Source of the DNA: Neoalteromonas arenosi
GTDB taxonomy: Bacteria; Pseudomonadota; Gammaproteobacteria; Enterobacterales; Alteromonadaceae
Direction: 5' to 3'
Assembly: GCF_030362855.1 (NCBI RefSeq)
Contig: NZ_JAUCBP010000012.1
Location: 124,001-188,000, forward strand
Length of the DNA stretch: 64,000 bases
Within the stretch, counting starts at the first letter, position 1; every line of letters begins with the position of its first letter. A model generated the notes under the pieces. The model saw only the letters and a list, made by a program, of their open reading frames with translations. It made no database searches and had not been told where the DNA came from. The position numbers were made by a program, and so were the translations under genes. Of this stretch, positions 18,254 to 27,471 are shown in pieces.

Positions 18254-18682
18254 CTAAGCTCTCAAGCGCGCAAATACATAACCACCGATCAGTCCAGCGC
18301 AGCACTGTGCGATAAAGCCCATGGTTGAGCGAGCACCAGCTATCAGCGTAACGTTGAGGATAGGCTGCATGGCCAGTAGCATTACTGCCATAGCTAGCGC
18401 AGCAAAAATGATGTAACTCCAAACGGGTAAATTGAAGCGCTTGTTAATTAGTGATAACACGCCGAAGCACAGCAGCATTGCAACACATATTGCACCGCCG
18501 TAGCCAACGCTTAAGCCGATAATGTCACTCAGTGTCATCGACAGCCATTCGCCTGCAGGAATAGCGATATCAATCTTAACTAATTCGAGCAGTACAAATT
18601 GGCTGTGAGCAATGCTGGCGAATACAAAAGTACAAATACTGGCGAGTAACCAAGCGAAAATCCATGACAGTGCGTTTTTCAT
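18254..18682 (-). CDS. Hypothetical four-helix membrane protein
   Basis: A 142-residue very hydrophobic protein with about four transmembrane helices (residues 5-27, 50-75, 85-106 and 115-138). I do not recognise a family; the length and hydrophobicity pattern resemble small conserved inner-membrane proteins of unknown function. TTAGGAAA directly precedes the ATG. It is convergent with the diguanylate cyclase gene, 28 bases away, and has no terminator that I can see. Confidence 0.65.
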   Translation of the reverse strand: MKNALSWIFAWLLASICTFVFASIAHSQFVLLELVKIDIAIPAGEWLSMTLSDIIGLSVGYGGAICVAMLLCFGVLSLINKRFNLPVWSYIIFAALAMAVMLLAMQPILNVTLIAGARSTMGFIAQCCAGLIGGYVFARLRA

Positions 18683-18796
18683 TTTCCTAATTCGTTCTAA
18701 TGCTCAATGGCTATAGCCTGCCACACTTTGCATTACAAAAGAAATCTGTTTAGATTGGGGCCAATTACATAGGTATATTGTAGGAACGTGTAGGTA

Positions 18797-19957
18797 ATGC
18801 TGAAACGACAGTTTAGCGATAGTAAAGGGTATGCAATAGGTGCAATGCGGCGTACATTGATGTCAGCAAGCATATTACTGCTAGCGACGTTAACAACTAC
18901 CTTTGGTCTTGCTGCGCAATTTCCAGCAGTAAAAATTGAGCCCGTGGTTACAGATCTAGAATCTCCTTGGGGCCTTACACAATTGCCCGATTCCAGTTGG
19001 TTGATTACTGAAAAGAACGGCAAAATCGTACATATAAACGCGCTACAAGAGCGCACAGAGCATGACAATTTACCGGCGGATATCTTCGTTCCGGGGCAGG
19101 GCGGTTTACTTGATATCGAGCTGCACCCGCAGTTCGACCGCAATCAATTCGTATACATCAGTTACGCTGCTGGCGATGTTGAAGCCAACCGCCTAACCAT
19201 AGCCCGCGCTAAGTTCAGTAACAATCGCTTTGATGATTGGCAAGTCATCTTTGCAGTTTCACCAGATAAAGATACCCCTGTGCACTACGCAGGCCGACTG
19301 TTGTTTGCTCCCGATGGTGCATTGTTGATCACCAGTGGCGACGGTTTTGACTACCGCGAACATGCACAGCGCAAAGACTCTATGTTAGGTAAAGTACTAC
19401 GCATTAGCGATTGGGGTGAGGCTTTGAGTGATAATCCGTTTTACACAGGTGATGGAGGCGCGCAGGATTTTATCTACACGCTAGGACACCGCAATCCGCA
19501 AGGGTTAGTTGTTGACTCTGTTAGCCAGACTATTTATCTCAACGAACATGGTCCAGCAGGTGGCGATGAAATCAATCGGCTGAGCCCTGGTACCAACTAC
19601 GGGTGGCCGGTTGTCACCGACGGCAAGGATTACAGTGGTGCCAACATATCACCATTTTCTGATTACCCGAATATGACCTTGCCTTTGGTTAATTGGACAC
19701 CGTCGATTGCGCCGTCATCAATGGTGTTATATCGCGGTGATTTATTCCCACAGCTAAATGGGGATTTCTTAGTCACCGCATTAAAAACCCAGCGTTTGCA
19801 TTGGGTCAGAGTTGTCGGCAATGAAATATTAATCGACCATCCAGTGGTTGATTCCCTGCAAGCGCGGTTGCGCGATATTCACGTCGGCAACGACGGTGCA
19901 GTCTATATTCTAACCAATGGTGAAAATGCATCACTGCTAAAAATGACCCCACAATAA
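18797..19957 (+). CDS. PQQ-dependent sugar dehydrogenase (soluble aldose dehydrogenase family)
   Basis: A 386-residue exported beta-propeller enzyme related to YliI and the soluble glucose dehydrogenase. Typical motifs are SPWGLTQLPD, GQGGLLDIELHPQF, TLGHRNPQGL, LNEHGPAGGDEINRL and WTPSIAPSSM, which hold the PQQ and calcium sites in the family. It should oxidise aldose sugars in the periplasm and pass electrons to the respiratory chain. A signal peptide lies at residues 17-40. ATG at 18845 would give a cleaner signal sequence and is a good alternative; 18797 is kept because TAGGAA lies 10 bases upstream. No PQQ synthesis genes are in the window. Confidence 0.87.
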   Translation: MLKRQFSDSKGYAIGAMRRTLMSASILLLATLTTTFGLAAQFPAVKIEPVVTDLESPWGLTQLPDSSWLITEKNGKIVHINALQERTEHDNLPADIFVPGQGGLLDIELHPQFDRNQFVYISYAAGDVEANRLTIARAKFSNNRFDDWQVIFAVSPDKDTPVHYAGRLLFAPDGALLITSGDGFDYREHAQRKDSMLGKVLRISDWGEALSDNPFYTGDGGAQDFIYTLGHRNPQGLVVDSVSQTIYLNEHGPAGGDEINRLSPGTNYGWPVVTDGKDYSGANISPFSDYPNMTLPLVNWTPSIAPSSMVLYRGDLFPQLNGDFLVTALKTQRLHWVRVVGNEILIDHPVVDSLQARLRDIHVGNDGAVYILTNGENASLLKMTPQ

Positions 19958-20019
19958 ACAATCACTTAAGTGAATGGCGGCTATAATCAAACAAAACCGC
20001 TTCACGGATTTAATTTAGT

Positions 20020-20049
20020 CAGCCGAAGCGTTATACTTCGGCTGTTTTA
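20020..20049 (+). terminator. Terminator after the PQQ-dependent dehydrogenase gene
   Basis: A perfect 9-bp stem (CAGCCGAAG with CTTCGGCTG) with a 7-base loop, followed by TTTTATT. It separates the dehydrogenase gene from acnB. Confidence 0.85.
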
Positions 20050-20116
20050 TTCTCCCATTTTGCATATCGAGCGCAAACCAGTATGCCCTCGATACATCAA
20101 CCACGAGGAATCTAAA

Positions 20117-22729
20117 GTGTTAGAACAATATCGTAAGCACGTAGAAGAGCGCGCTGCCGAAGGTATCCCGCCAAAACCACTAAGCGCAGAACAGGTCGCT
20201 GAATTAGTTGAACTGATTAAAAACCCGCCTGCAGGTGAAAGTGAGTTTCTACTTGAATTGATTTCAGAGCGCGTTCCTCCTGGCGTAGATGAAGCGGCCT
20301 ATGTTAAAGCTGGCTTTTTAAGTGCGATCGCAAAAGGCGAAGTGAGCTGTGATTTGATCGACAAAGATGCAGCGGTACAGCTATTAGGTAACATGCACGG
20401 TGGTTACAACATCGAAACGTTGGTTGCTTTGCTAGACGATTCCGAGCTAGCAGAGTTAGCAGCTGAAGAACTTAAGCACACCTTGCTAATGTTTGATGCA
20501 TTCCACGATGTAGAAGAAAAACATCGCGCTGGCAACAAATACGCAACAGAAGTTATGAATTCTTGGGCCGAAGGTGAGTGGTTCACGTCGCGTTCTGACC
20601 TACCAGAGAAAATCACTGCCGCAGTATTTAAAGTAACGGGTGAAACTAACACTGATGACTTGTCACCAGCACCTGATGCTTGGTCTCGTCCTGACATTCC
20701 ATTACACGCTCGCGCAGCATACAAAATGACTCGCGATGGCTTAACGCCAGAGAAGCACGGTGAAGTCGGTCCATTAGCGCAAATCGAAGAAATTAAAGCT
20801 AAAGGCCACAAAGTTGCCTTCGTTGGTGACGTTGTTGGTACGGGTTCTTCGCGTAAGTCAGCGACTAACAGTGTACTTTGGTTCTTCGGTGAGGACTTAC
20901 CGGGTGTACCTAACAAGCGCGGCGGTGGTATTTGTATCGGTGGTAAAGTTGCGCCGATCTTCTTCAACACCATGGAAGATGCCGGTGCGTTAGTATTTGA
21001 AGCTGACGTTGAAAAAATGAACATGGGTGATGTGATTGATATCTACCCACTGGAAGGCAAAATTCTTAACGCTGAAACTGGCGAACTATTGGCTGAGTAC
21101 AGCTACAAGTCAAAAGTATTGCTTGATGAAGTGCGTGCGGGTGGTCGTATTAACTTAATCATTGGCCGCGGCTTGACTGAGCGTGCGCGTGAAGCGTTGG
21201 GCCTTGGCGAAACTGACTTGTTCCGTCGTCCAGAGCAGCCACAAGATACCGGTAAAGGTTACAGCCTTGCACAGAAAATGGTGGGTAAAGCCTGTGGCGT
21301 TGAAGGTATCCGCCCTGGCACCTATTGTGAACCGAAGATGACTACAGTAGGTAGTCAGGATACTACCGGTCCAATGACCCGTGACGAGCTTAAAGATTTG
21401 GCGTGTTTGGGCTTCACTGCTGACTTAACGATGCAGTCGTTCTGTCACACAGCAGCATATCCGAAGCCAGTTGATATTGACACTCAGCACACACTTCCTG
21501 ATTTCATCATGAACCGTGGCGGTGTATCGCTGCGTCCTGGTGACGGTATTATTCACTCGTGGCTAAACCGCATGTTATTGCCAGATACCGTAGGTACAGG
21601 CGGTGACTCGCATACGCGTTTCCCAATGGGTATTTCATTCCCAGCAGGTTCTGGTTTGGTTGCATTCGCAGCAGCTACAGGTGTTATGCCATTGGATATG
21701 CCAGAGTCAGTATTGGTGCGCTTCAGCGGTAAAATGCAGCCGGGTATCACGCTACGTGACTTGGTACACGCGATTCCGTTGTATGGCATCAAGCAAGGTC
21801 TATTGACGGTTGCTAAGAAAGGTAAGATCAATGCATTCTCTGGTCGTATCTTAGAAATCGAAGGTCTTGAGAACCTAACGGTTGAACAGGCGTTTGAATT
21901 ATCAGATGCATCTGCTGAGCGTTCAGCTGCTGGATGTACTATCAAGCTTTCTGAAGAGTCAGTTGCTGAGTACTTGCGTTCGAACATCACCATGTTGCGT
22001 TGGATGATCAACGAAGGCTACGGCGATCCTCGTACCCTTGAGCGTCGCGCACGTAAGATGGAAGAGTGGCTAGAGAATCCATCATTGATGGAAGCTGATG
22101 CGGACGCAGAATATGCAGAAGTTATCGAAATTAACCTTGATGACATCAAAGAGCCAATCTTGTGCTGCCCGAACGATCCAGATGATGCGAAAACACTCTC
22201 TGACGTTGCAGGCGACAAAGTGGATGAAGTATTCATTGGTTCTTGTATGACCAACATTGGTCACTTCCGTGCCGCAGGTAAGTTGCTAGAGCAGTACAAC
22301 GGTACTATCCCAACGCGTCTGTGGATGTCGCCACCGACGAAAATGGACAAAGCCCAGTTGATGGAAGAAGGTTACTACAACATTTATGGCCGCGCTGGCG
22401 TCCGTACAGAAATGCCTGGGTGTTCACTGTGTATGGGTAACCAGGCACGTGTACTAGCAGGCGCTACAGTGCTTTCTACCTCAACGCGTAACTTCCCGAA
22501 CCGCTTAGGTGACGGCGCTAATGTATACTTGTGTTCAGCAGAGCTTGCTGCGGTTGGCTCAATTGTTGGTAAAATCCCGACAACTGAAGAATACATGGAG
22601 TATGCGGGTAAGATTGACTCAATGAGTTCAGAGATCTTTACTTACTTGAACTTTGACCGTATGGATGAGTTCAAAAAGGCAGAAGAAGCTGCTAAGGCTA
22701 ACATTATTCCAACGTTGAACGTTGCCTAA
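20117..22729 (+). CDS. acnB: Bifunctional aconitate hydratase B
   Basis: An 870-residue AcnB that converts citrate to isocitrate in the TCA cycle and also acts on 2-methylisocitrate. The N-terminal HEAT-like domain (residues 1-160) typical of AcnB is present, then the swivel domain and the catalytic core. The 4Fe-4S ligands are Cys710 (GSCMTNIGHF), Cys769 and Cys772 (CSLCMGNQ), at the same numbers as in E. coli AcnB. The GTG start is set by GAGGAA six bases upstream and by the family N terminus (LEQYRKHVEERAAEGI). An in-frame start further left would run through the preceding terminator and is rejected. Confidence 0.97.
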   Translation: MLEQYRKHVEERAAEGIPPKPLSAEQVAELVELIKNPPAGESEFLLELISERVPPGVDEAAYVKAGFLSAIAKGEVSCDLIDKDAAVQLLGNMHGGYNIETLVALLDDSELAELAAEELKHTLLMFDAFHDVEEKHRAGNKYATEVMNSWAEGEWFTSRSDLPEKITAAVFKVTGETNTDDLSPAPDAWSRPDIPLHARAAYKMTRDGLTPEKHGEVGPLAQIEEIKAKGHKVAFVGDVVGTGSSRKSATNSVLWFFGEDLPGVPNKRGGGICIGGKVAPIFFNTMEDAGALVFEADVEKMNMGDVIDIYPLEGKILNAETGELLAEYSYKSKVLLDEVRAGGRINLIIGRGLTERAREALGLGETDLFRRPEQPQDTGKGYSLAQKMVGKACGVEGIRPGTYCEPKMTTVGSQDTTGPMTRDELKDLACLGFTADLTMQSFCHTAAYPKPVDIDTQHTLPDFIMNRGGVSLRPGDGIIHSWLNRMLLPDTVGTGGDSHTRFPMGISFPAGSGLVAFAAATGVMPLDMPESVLVRFSGKMQPGITLRDLVHAIPLYGIKQGLLTVAKKGKINAFSGRILEIEGLENLTVEQAFELSDASAERSAAGCTIKLSEESVAEYLRSNITMLRWMINEGYGDPRTLERRARKMEEWLENPSLMEADADAEYAEVIEINLDDIKEPILCCPNDPDDAKTLSDVAGDKVDEVFIGSCMTNIGHFRAAGKLLEQYNGTIPTRLWMSPPTKMDKAQLMEEGYYNIYGRAGVRTEMPGCSLCMGNQARVLAGATVLSTSTRNFPNRLGDGANVYLCSAELAAVGSIVGKIPTTEEYMEYAGKIDSMSSEIFTYLNFDRMDEFKKAEEAAKANIIPTLNVA

Positions 22730-22747
22730 TTAATTAGTCATTTAACT

Positions 22748-22782
22748 AAAAACCGGGCATCCTAAATGTCCGGTTTTTTTTT
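22748..22782 (+). terminator. Terminator after acnB
   Basis: A 12-bp stem (AAAACCGGGCAT with ATGTCCGGTTTT, one G-U pair), followed by a run of nine T. Confidence 0.93.
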
Positions 22783-22793
22783 GGAAAAAAACT

Positions 22794-23270
22794 ATGAGTA
22801 ATGACTACAAGTTATATCGCTATGGCTGGTTACTGTTACTGCTCTCGCTTAGTATGGGCCTGCTCGTCGCAAAGGCCCAAGAGCCTGTGCCCGTCGCCTT
22901 TGGCGAAGCAGAGATCAGTGTTGGTGACATACGACTAGTGGTTGAATATGCGTATAATTTTGATCAGCGCCAACGCGGTCTAATGTATCGCGAGTCGCTG
23001 TGTGAGAATTGCGGCATGTTGTTTAAATTTGATCGGCCACGGTACGCTGGTTTTTGGATGAAGAATACTCAGGTTCCGCTCGATATCGCCTATATTGATG
23101 CGTTGAATCGGATCGTGGATATCAAACCCATGTATCCATTTGAATTGGAGCCTGTGGCTTCTTCAGCACCGGTATTGTATGCACTAGAAATGAATCAAGG
23201 TTGGTTTGCCGCCAACCACATTAGCGTCGGTGATTCGATTGCGATCAAGCGCACCGAATTCGCCCAATAA
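22794..23270 (+). CDS. DUF192 family exported protein
   Basis: A 158-residue protein with an N-terminal signal or anchor (residues 10-28) and a complete DUF192 domain. Visible motifs are QRGLMYRESLCENCGMLFKFD, FWMKNTQVPLDIAYID and the C-terminal ALEMNQGWF. The family is a small beta-barrel of unknown function found in many exported proteins of bacteria. It lies 18 bases upstream of lysC and may be cotranscribed with it. GGAAAAAAAC precedes the ATG. Confidence 0.87.
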   Translation: MSNDYKLYRYGWLLLLLSLSMGLLVAKAQEPVPVAFGEAEISVGDIRLVVEYAYNFDQRQRGLMYRESLCENCGMLFKFDRPRYAGFWMKNTQVPLDIAYIDALNRIVDIKPMYPFELEPVASSAPVLYALEMNQGWFAANHISVGDSIAIKRTEFAQ

Positions 23271-23288
23271 CACAAAGAGGTAAAAACA

Positions 23289-24638
23289 GTGACACAGCAG
23301 GTAAACGTTGCAAAATTCGGTGGCACCAGCGTGGCCAACTTCGCAACTATCGTAAATTGTGCGGCGGTTGTTAAACAAAATCCGGCGACTAGGGTAGTCG
23401 TTGTGAGTGCGGCGGCCGGCATTACCAACCTGTTAGTAAAACTGGCGTTTACCCCGTTATCTCAAGCCGACATTGCGGAAGTTGTAGAACAGATTAAAAC
23501 CATTGAATACAACATCTTAAACCACTTGGATAATGTGCAAAGCATTGAACCTAAGCTGATTGACTTGCTCAATGAAGTGTCTGAACTTGCTTATCACGAA
23601 GAAATTTTGCACCGCCTTGACTTAAAAGATCAGCTATTGTCGATGGGTGAGCGGATGTCGTCATTACTCTGTAGCGAAGTATTCAAGCAGCAAGGCATAC
23701 CGGCACTTAATTTTGACGTCCGTAAAGTGTTGATTACCGATGACACCTACGGTGAGGCCAGCCCTGAGCTAGACGAAATTAACACTAGAGCAAAAGCGAT
23801 TATGGCGCCCGACTTGGCAACTTCTGTTTTGGTAACACAAGGTTTTGTTGGGGCTGATAGTAATGGTAATACTACGACCTTAGGTCGCGGTGGCTCAGAC
23901 TTTACTGCGGCTTTATTAGCGGAAGCTTTAAATGCCAAGAGTTGTGAGATTTGGACCGATGTGATTGGTGTGTACACCACCGACCCGCGCATTACCCAAG
24001 CCGCACGCCCGCTTCCAGAGTTAAGCTTTGAAGAGGCCGCCGAAATGGCTACCTTTGGTGCCAAGGTACTGCATCCGGCTACCATGGAGCCGGCTCTGCG
24101 TGCGGATATCCCGGTATTTGTCGGTTCCAGCAGTGAGCCAGAGAAAGGCGGTACGTGGATAGTACGAGACTGTGAAGTTGAGCCCCCATATCGTGCGATT
24201 ACGCGTCGCCGTGAGCAGGTAATGGTTACGGTAAAAACACCGAAAATGCTTTATGCTCAAGGTTATCTGGAAAAGGTGTTTGGCATTATTGCCAAGCACA
24301 AGTTATCCGTGGACCTGGTGACAACCTCGGAAATAGCGATCTCATTTACGTTGGACAATCCTCCTAATTCGGTTGCAGAACGTTTGAATAAACAGACGAT
24401 TGCAGAATTGGAAACGATGAGTGAAGTCACAGTAGAAAAGGGCTTCGACTTGGTGACCGTAGTCGGGAATCACATGCAAACAACAAAAGGTGTTTCGAGT
24501 CGCATCTTTGCCGCAATTTCAGACTATAATCTACGTATGATTTGTTTTGGCGCTAACCCACATAATATGTCATTTTTGGTTAACGAAACTGACAGTGCGG
24601 AAATCGTCACTGTATTACATCAATCATTATTCGAATGA
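23289..24638 (+). CDS. lysC: Lysine-sensitive aspartokinase III
   Basis: A 449-residue aspartate kinase, the same length as E. coli LysC. It phosphorylates aspartate in the first step of lysine, threonine and methionine synthesis. The kinase domain begins VAKFGGTSVANF and carries GRGGSDFTAALLAEAL. Two C-terminal ACT domains (about residues 310-449, with VFGIIAKHKLSVDLVTTSEIAISFTLD) give feedback control. No homoserine dehydrogenase domain is fused. The GTG start has GAGGTAAAA upstream. There is no room for a lysine riboswitch, since the preceding gene ends 18 bases before. Its last four bases overlap the receiver gene. Confidence 0.93.
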   Translation: MTQQVNVAKFGGTSVANFATIVNCAAVVKQNPATRVVVVSAAAGITNLLVKLAFTPLSQADIAEVVEQIKTIEYNILNHLDNVQSIEPKLIDLLNEVSELAYHEEILHRLDLKDQLLSMGERMSSLLCSEVFKQQGIPALNFDVRKVLITDDTYGEASPELDEINTRAKAIMAPDLATSVLVTQGFVGADSNGNTTTLGRGGSDFTAALLAEALNAKSCEIWTDVIGVYTTDPRITQAARPLPELSFEEAAEMATFGAKVLHPATMEPALRADIPVFVGSSSEPEKGGTWIVRDCEVEPPYRAITRRREQVMVTVKTPKMLYAQGYLEKVFGIIAKHKLSVDLVTTSEIAISFTLDNPPNSVAERLNKQTIAELETMSEVTVEKGFDLVTVVGNHMQTTKGVSSRIFAAISDYNLRMICFGANPHNMSFLVNETDSAEIVTVLHQSLFE

Positions 24639-25021
24639 GCGCACAAACCATCAACATCTTGGCAGTAGACGATGACCTGGTCACGTTAGAGTTACTTTCT
24701 GTTGTTCTTGAGGAATACACGACGGGTCAAGTTTGGGCATTTCCTAAAAGCACTGCTGCTCTCAAAGCCCTCGAGAATCAAGGTAACTCTATCGATTTGG
24801 TTGTCAGCGACTTAATGATGCCGGAAAAAGATGGTCTCGACGTATTAGCAGCTTTTCGAGCGGTACATCCTGACGGACTATTCCTTATGTTAACCGCCAA
24901 TGCAACGAGAGAGAGTGTCATCAAAGCGCGCCAAAAAGGTGCTAATGCGTTTATCGCTAAGCCATTTGTCACCGATGATCTGATTAAAAAGCTAGACGAG
25001 CTGGTCGCGTCTAGAAACTAA
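24635..25021 (+). CDS. Stand-alone response regulator receiver protein
   Basis: A 128-residue CheY-like protein consisting of one receiver domain. The acidic pocket (Asp12-Asp14), the phosphoacceptor Asp59 (VVSDLMMPEKDG), Thr87 and Lys109 (IAKPF) are all present, so phosphorylation is expected. No output domain or histidine kinase is encoded nearby. It overlaps lysC by ATGA and so is probably translated with it, an odd pairing for a signalling protein. Its partner kinase and target are unknown. Confidence 0.9.
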   Translation: MSAQTINILAVDDDLVTLELLSVVLEEYTTGQVWAFPKSTAALKALENQGNSIDLVVSDLMMPEKDGLDVLAAFRAVHPDGLFLMLTANATRESVIKARQKGANAFIAKPFVTDDLIKKLDELVASRN

Positions 25022-25039
25022 TTCGCACAAGGAATCCCC

Positions 25040-26176
25040 ATGAATTTTGACTTGCCAAGCCAGCGAGCCAACACAGACGCTTTTAAATGGAAAAAGTACG
25101 CGGGCAAAGATATTTTGCCAATGTGGGTAGCTGATACCGAATTCCGCTGCGCTGAGCCAATTCTTCAGGCCATCAATGGCGAAGTGAAGCAAGGCATTTT
25201 AGGGTATACCTTACCCGCCCAACACGACGGCGCCAACGAAGCTGTGGTGCGCTGGTTGCGCGATAAACACAATTGGCAAATAGAGCGCGAATGGATTGTA
25301 TGGACACCTGGCGTAGTACCAGCGTTTAATGTTGCTTGCAAAGCATGGTCAAAACCGGGGGATAAGATCATTGTGCAAACCCCAAATTATCCGCCATTAT
25401 TGGCAGCGCCCGCATTACATGGTGCAGAGCGGTTAGAAGTACCAACAATAGAAGTCGATGGTCGCTGGACTATCGACATGGACAAGTTGGAACAATACGC
25501 CGCAGACCCTAACTGCCACTTATTCATCATGTGTAATCCAATGAACCCAGTTGGTAGCGTACTCAGTGACACTGAACTGGAGCAAATAAAAACCATTTGC
25601 CGCAGCAATGATGTGTTGTTGTGCTCAGATGAAATTCACTGCGATTTATTATTAGAGCCGGGGGCTGCGCATATACCCGCAGGCAGTTATGCTGGCCTAG
25701 AAGAACACAGCATTACGTTAATGGCCGCTAGTAAGACCTTTAATATTGCGGGTCTCGGAGCAGCCTTTGCTATCATTCCATCCGCCCAAGTCCGTCGACG
25801 GTTCTCGCGGGCAGCCCAAGGCATGTTGCCATGGGTAAACATCCTTGGCTTAGTGGCTACAGAGGCCGCGTTTACGCAATGCGACGATTATCATAGTGAG
25901 TTACTCAACTACTTGCGCGGCAATCGCGATTATCTTGTCGAGCAAATCAACGCTATTCAGGGGTTAGAAGCATTGTCTCCTCAAGCGACTTTCTTGCTTT
26001 GGGTCAATGGTAGCGGTTTAGGGGTAGAGAGTCCTCAGCGATGGTGTGAATCCCGTGGCGTTGGGCCTTCACCGGGTGCAGATTTTGGCGCGCCCGATTT
26101 TATTCGCATCAATTATGGTTGCCCACGTGCAGACTTGACTATGGCCATCCTGCGCCTGCAAAACGGCTTGGACTAA
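25040..26176 (+). CDS. patB: PatB/MalY-type PLP-dependent C-S lyase or aminotransferase
   Basis: A 378-residue fold-type I PLP enzyme of the MalY/PatB group, which cleaves cystathionine and other cysteine S-conjugates. The N terminus DLPSQRANTDAFKWKKY and MWVADTEF are typical of the group, as are CNPMNPVG, SDEIHCDL and the PLP lysine Lys232 in AASKTFNIAGL. The C-terminal Arg of FIRINYGCPR would bind the substrate carboxylate. AAGGAATCCCC lies before the ATG. Its stop overlaps the convergent transporter gene by 4 bases. Confidence 0.87.
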   Translation: MNFDLPSQRANTDAFKWKKYAGKDILPMWVADTEFRCAEPILQAINGEVKQGILGYTLPAQHDGANEAVVRWLRDKHNWQIEREWIVWTPGVVPAFNVACKAWSKPGDKIIVQTPNYPPLLAAPALHGAERLEVPTIEVDGRWTIDMDKLEQYAADPNCHLFIMCNPMNPVGSVLSDTELEQIKTICRSNDVLLCSDEIHCDLLLEPGAAHIPAGSYAGLEEHSITLMAASKTFNIAGLGAAFAIIPSAQVRRRFSRAAQGMLPWVNILGLVATEAAFTQCDDYHSELLNYLRGNRDYLVEQINAIQGLEALSPQATFLLWVNGSGLGVESPQRWCESRGVGPSPGADFGAPDFIRINYGCPRADLTMAILRLQNGLD

Positions 26177-27387
26177 AATACACCAAGGACTTTGCGAGCA
26201 CCTAGTGCCAGAGTGAACAAGACAATAGTTAGCCCCAGCGCATTCATAAGCAGGCTGTTTTGCGCTTGCTCAACGCGTTGACGTTGATTCATAGCAACCA
26301 ATAAAAAGATTGCGATAAAGGGTAACAACATACCATTGGTGGCCTGGGCAAATAACATGGCGGTAAGCGGCTTAAAGCCGACACTGGCGACAATTGCACC
26401 GGTTACGAGTACCGTTAGCCAAATACTGCGAAATAAGGTTGATTGCGGTTGCGGCTTGCGGCCAAGAGCGCCACATACTGCGTAACTAGCCGCCAGCGGT
26501 GCGGTGACAGCACTGGTTAAGCCTGCAGCGAATAGACCAATGGCAAAAACATTGGCGGCCATATCGCCAAGTAATGGGGAGAGCTGAGACGCAATATTGC
26601 TGGCATCTAAGCTTTTGTCACTACCAAAAAATGTTGCAGTAGCGGTCGTCATAATTGCTAGGGTAATCAATCCGCCAGCTAAAATAGCGATGCTATTACT
26701 GCGTCGTTGGCGCTGCATTTCTGCCTCACTATCGCCTTCATAGCGACTGACTAAACTGGCATGTAGAAACAAGTTGTAAGGCACAATTGTTGTGCCAATT
26801 AGCGCCAGTACGACAGTAAAGGTTGCACTGTCAAAACGCGGTGCGAGCGCCTGAGTAAAGAGCGCGCCAATATCCGGCTTGGCGACTATCACTGTGACAA
26901 TGAATATAAGACTCATCACGCCAACTAAGCCAACCAGTACTCGCTCTATCAGACCGGATTGCCCAAACCAAAGAAGTACACCGGCAATCACCGATAGACA
27001 CATAACCCATAGCGGTATAGACATGTTTGTAAGTTGACTAAGCCCAAGTGCAGCCCCGGTGATATTGCCTCCCTCATAGGCGGCATTGCCAATGCCAATG
27101 GCCGCAATGACTAAAGCCACTGCGGCAAGCCGTAAGCCGCGGTTTTGAAACGCTTGCTGAATAGCTTCTGCCAGTCCTTGCTTAGTGCTGACACCCAGGC
27201 GCACGGCCATATCTTGCAGAACCCAGGTGGCAACGATTGAAAAGCACAACGCCCAAAGCACATGGTAGCCGAACTGCGCACCGGCAATACTCGCAGTTGT
27301 AACCGTCCCCGGGCCAATAAAAGCAGCAGCGACTAGCCATGCTGCGTAGCGGTTTTCTGACTTGCTTGCCGAGGTGGATTGCGTCAC
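26173..27387 (-). CDS. Nramp-fold transporter with altered metal-site motifs
   Basis: A 404-residue inner-membrane protein with about 11 helices of the Nramp family. The first-helix motif, DPGN in classical manganese/iron transporters, reads GPGT at residues 25-28 (IGPGTVTTASIAGAQFGY). The sixth-helix MPH motif reads VPY at 202-204 (IVPYNLFLHAS). The binding-site Asp, Asn and Met are thus replaced. Family membership is supported by both motif contexts and by EGGNITGAALGL. Which ion it carries, if any, cannot be said; related altered-site members have been linked to other cations. It is transcribed alone. Confidence 0.83.
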   Translation of the reverse strand: MTQSTSASKSENRYAAWLVAAAFIGPGTVTTASIAGAQFGYHVLWALCFSIVATWVLQDMAVRLGVSTKQGLAEAIQQAFQNRGLRLAAVALVIAAIGIGNAAYEGGNITGAALGLSQLTNMSIPLWVMCLSVIAGVLLWFGQSGLIERVLVGLVGVMSLIFIVTVIVAKPDIGALFTQALAPRFDSATFTVVLALIGTTIVPYNLFLHASLVSRYEGDSEAEMQRQRRSNSIAILAGGLITLAIMTTATATFFGSDKSLDASNIASQLSPLLGDMAANVFAIGLFAAGLTSAVTAPLAASYAVCGALGRKPQPQSTLFRSIWLTVLVTGAIVASVGFKPLTAMLFAQATNGMLLPFIAIFLLVAMNQRQRVEQAQNSLLMNALGLTIVLFTLALGARKVLGVF

Positions 27388-27471
27388 GATAGGTCCTTAT
27401 TGATAGTTAAATTGCTCACTTTACGGTGATTCTACCCTTGCTGTAAACCTCGCGCATTTAAGGAGTACTTG

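Noticed and set aside
20404-21024. Open frame of 206 codons antisense to acnB
   Set aside because: It lies wholly inside a certain gene, and its Ser/Thr/Pro-rich product is typical of a reversed coding strand.
23271-23288. Lysine riboswitch before lysC
   Set aside because: Only 18 bases separate lysC from the upstream gene.
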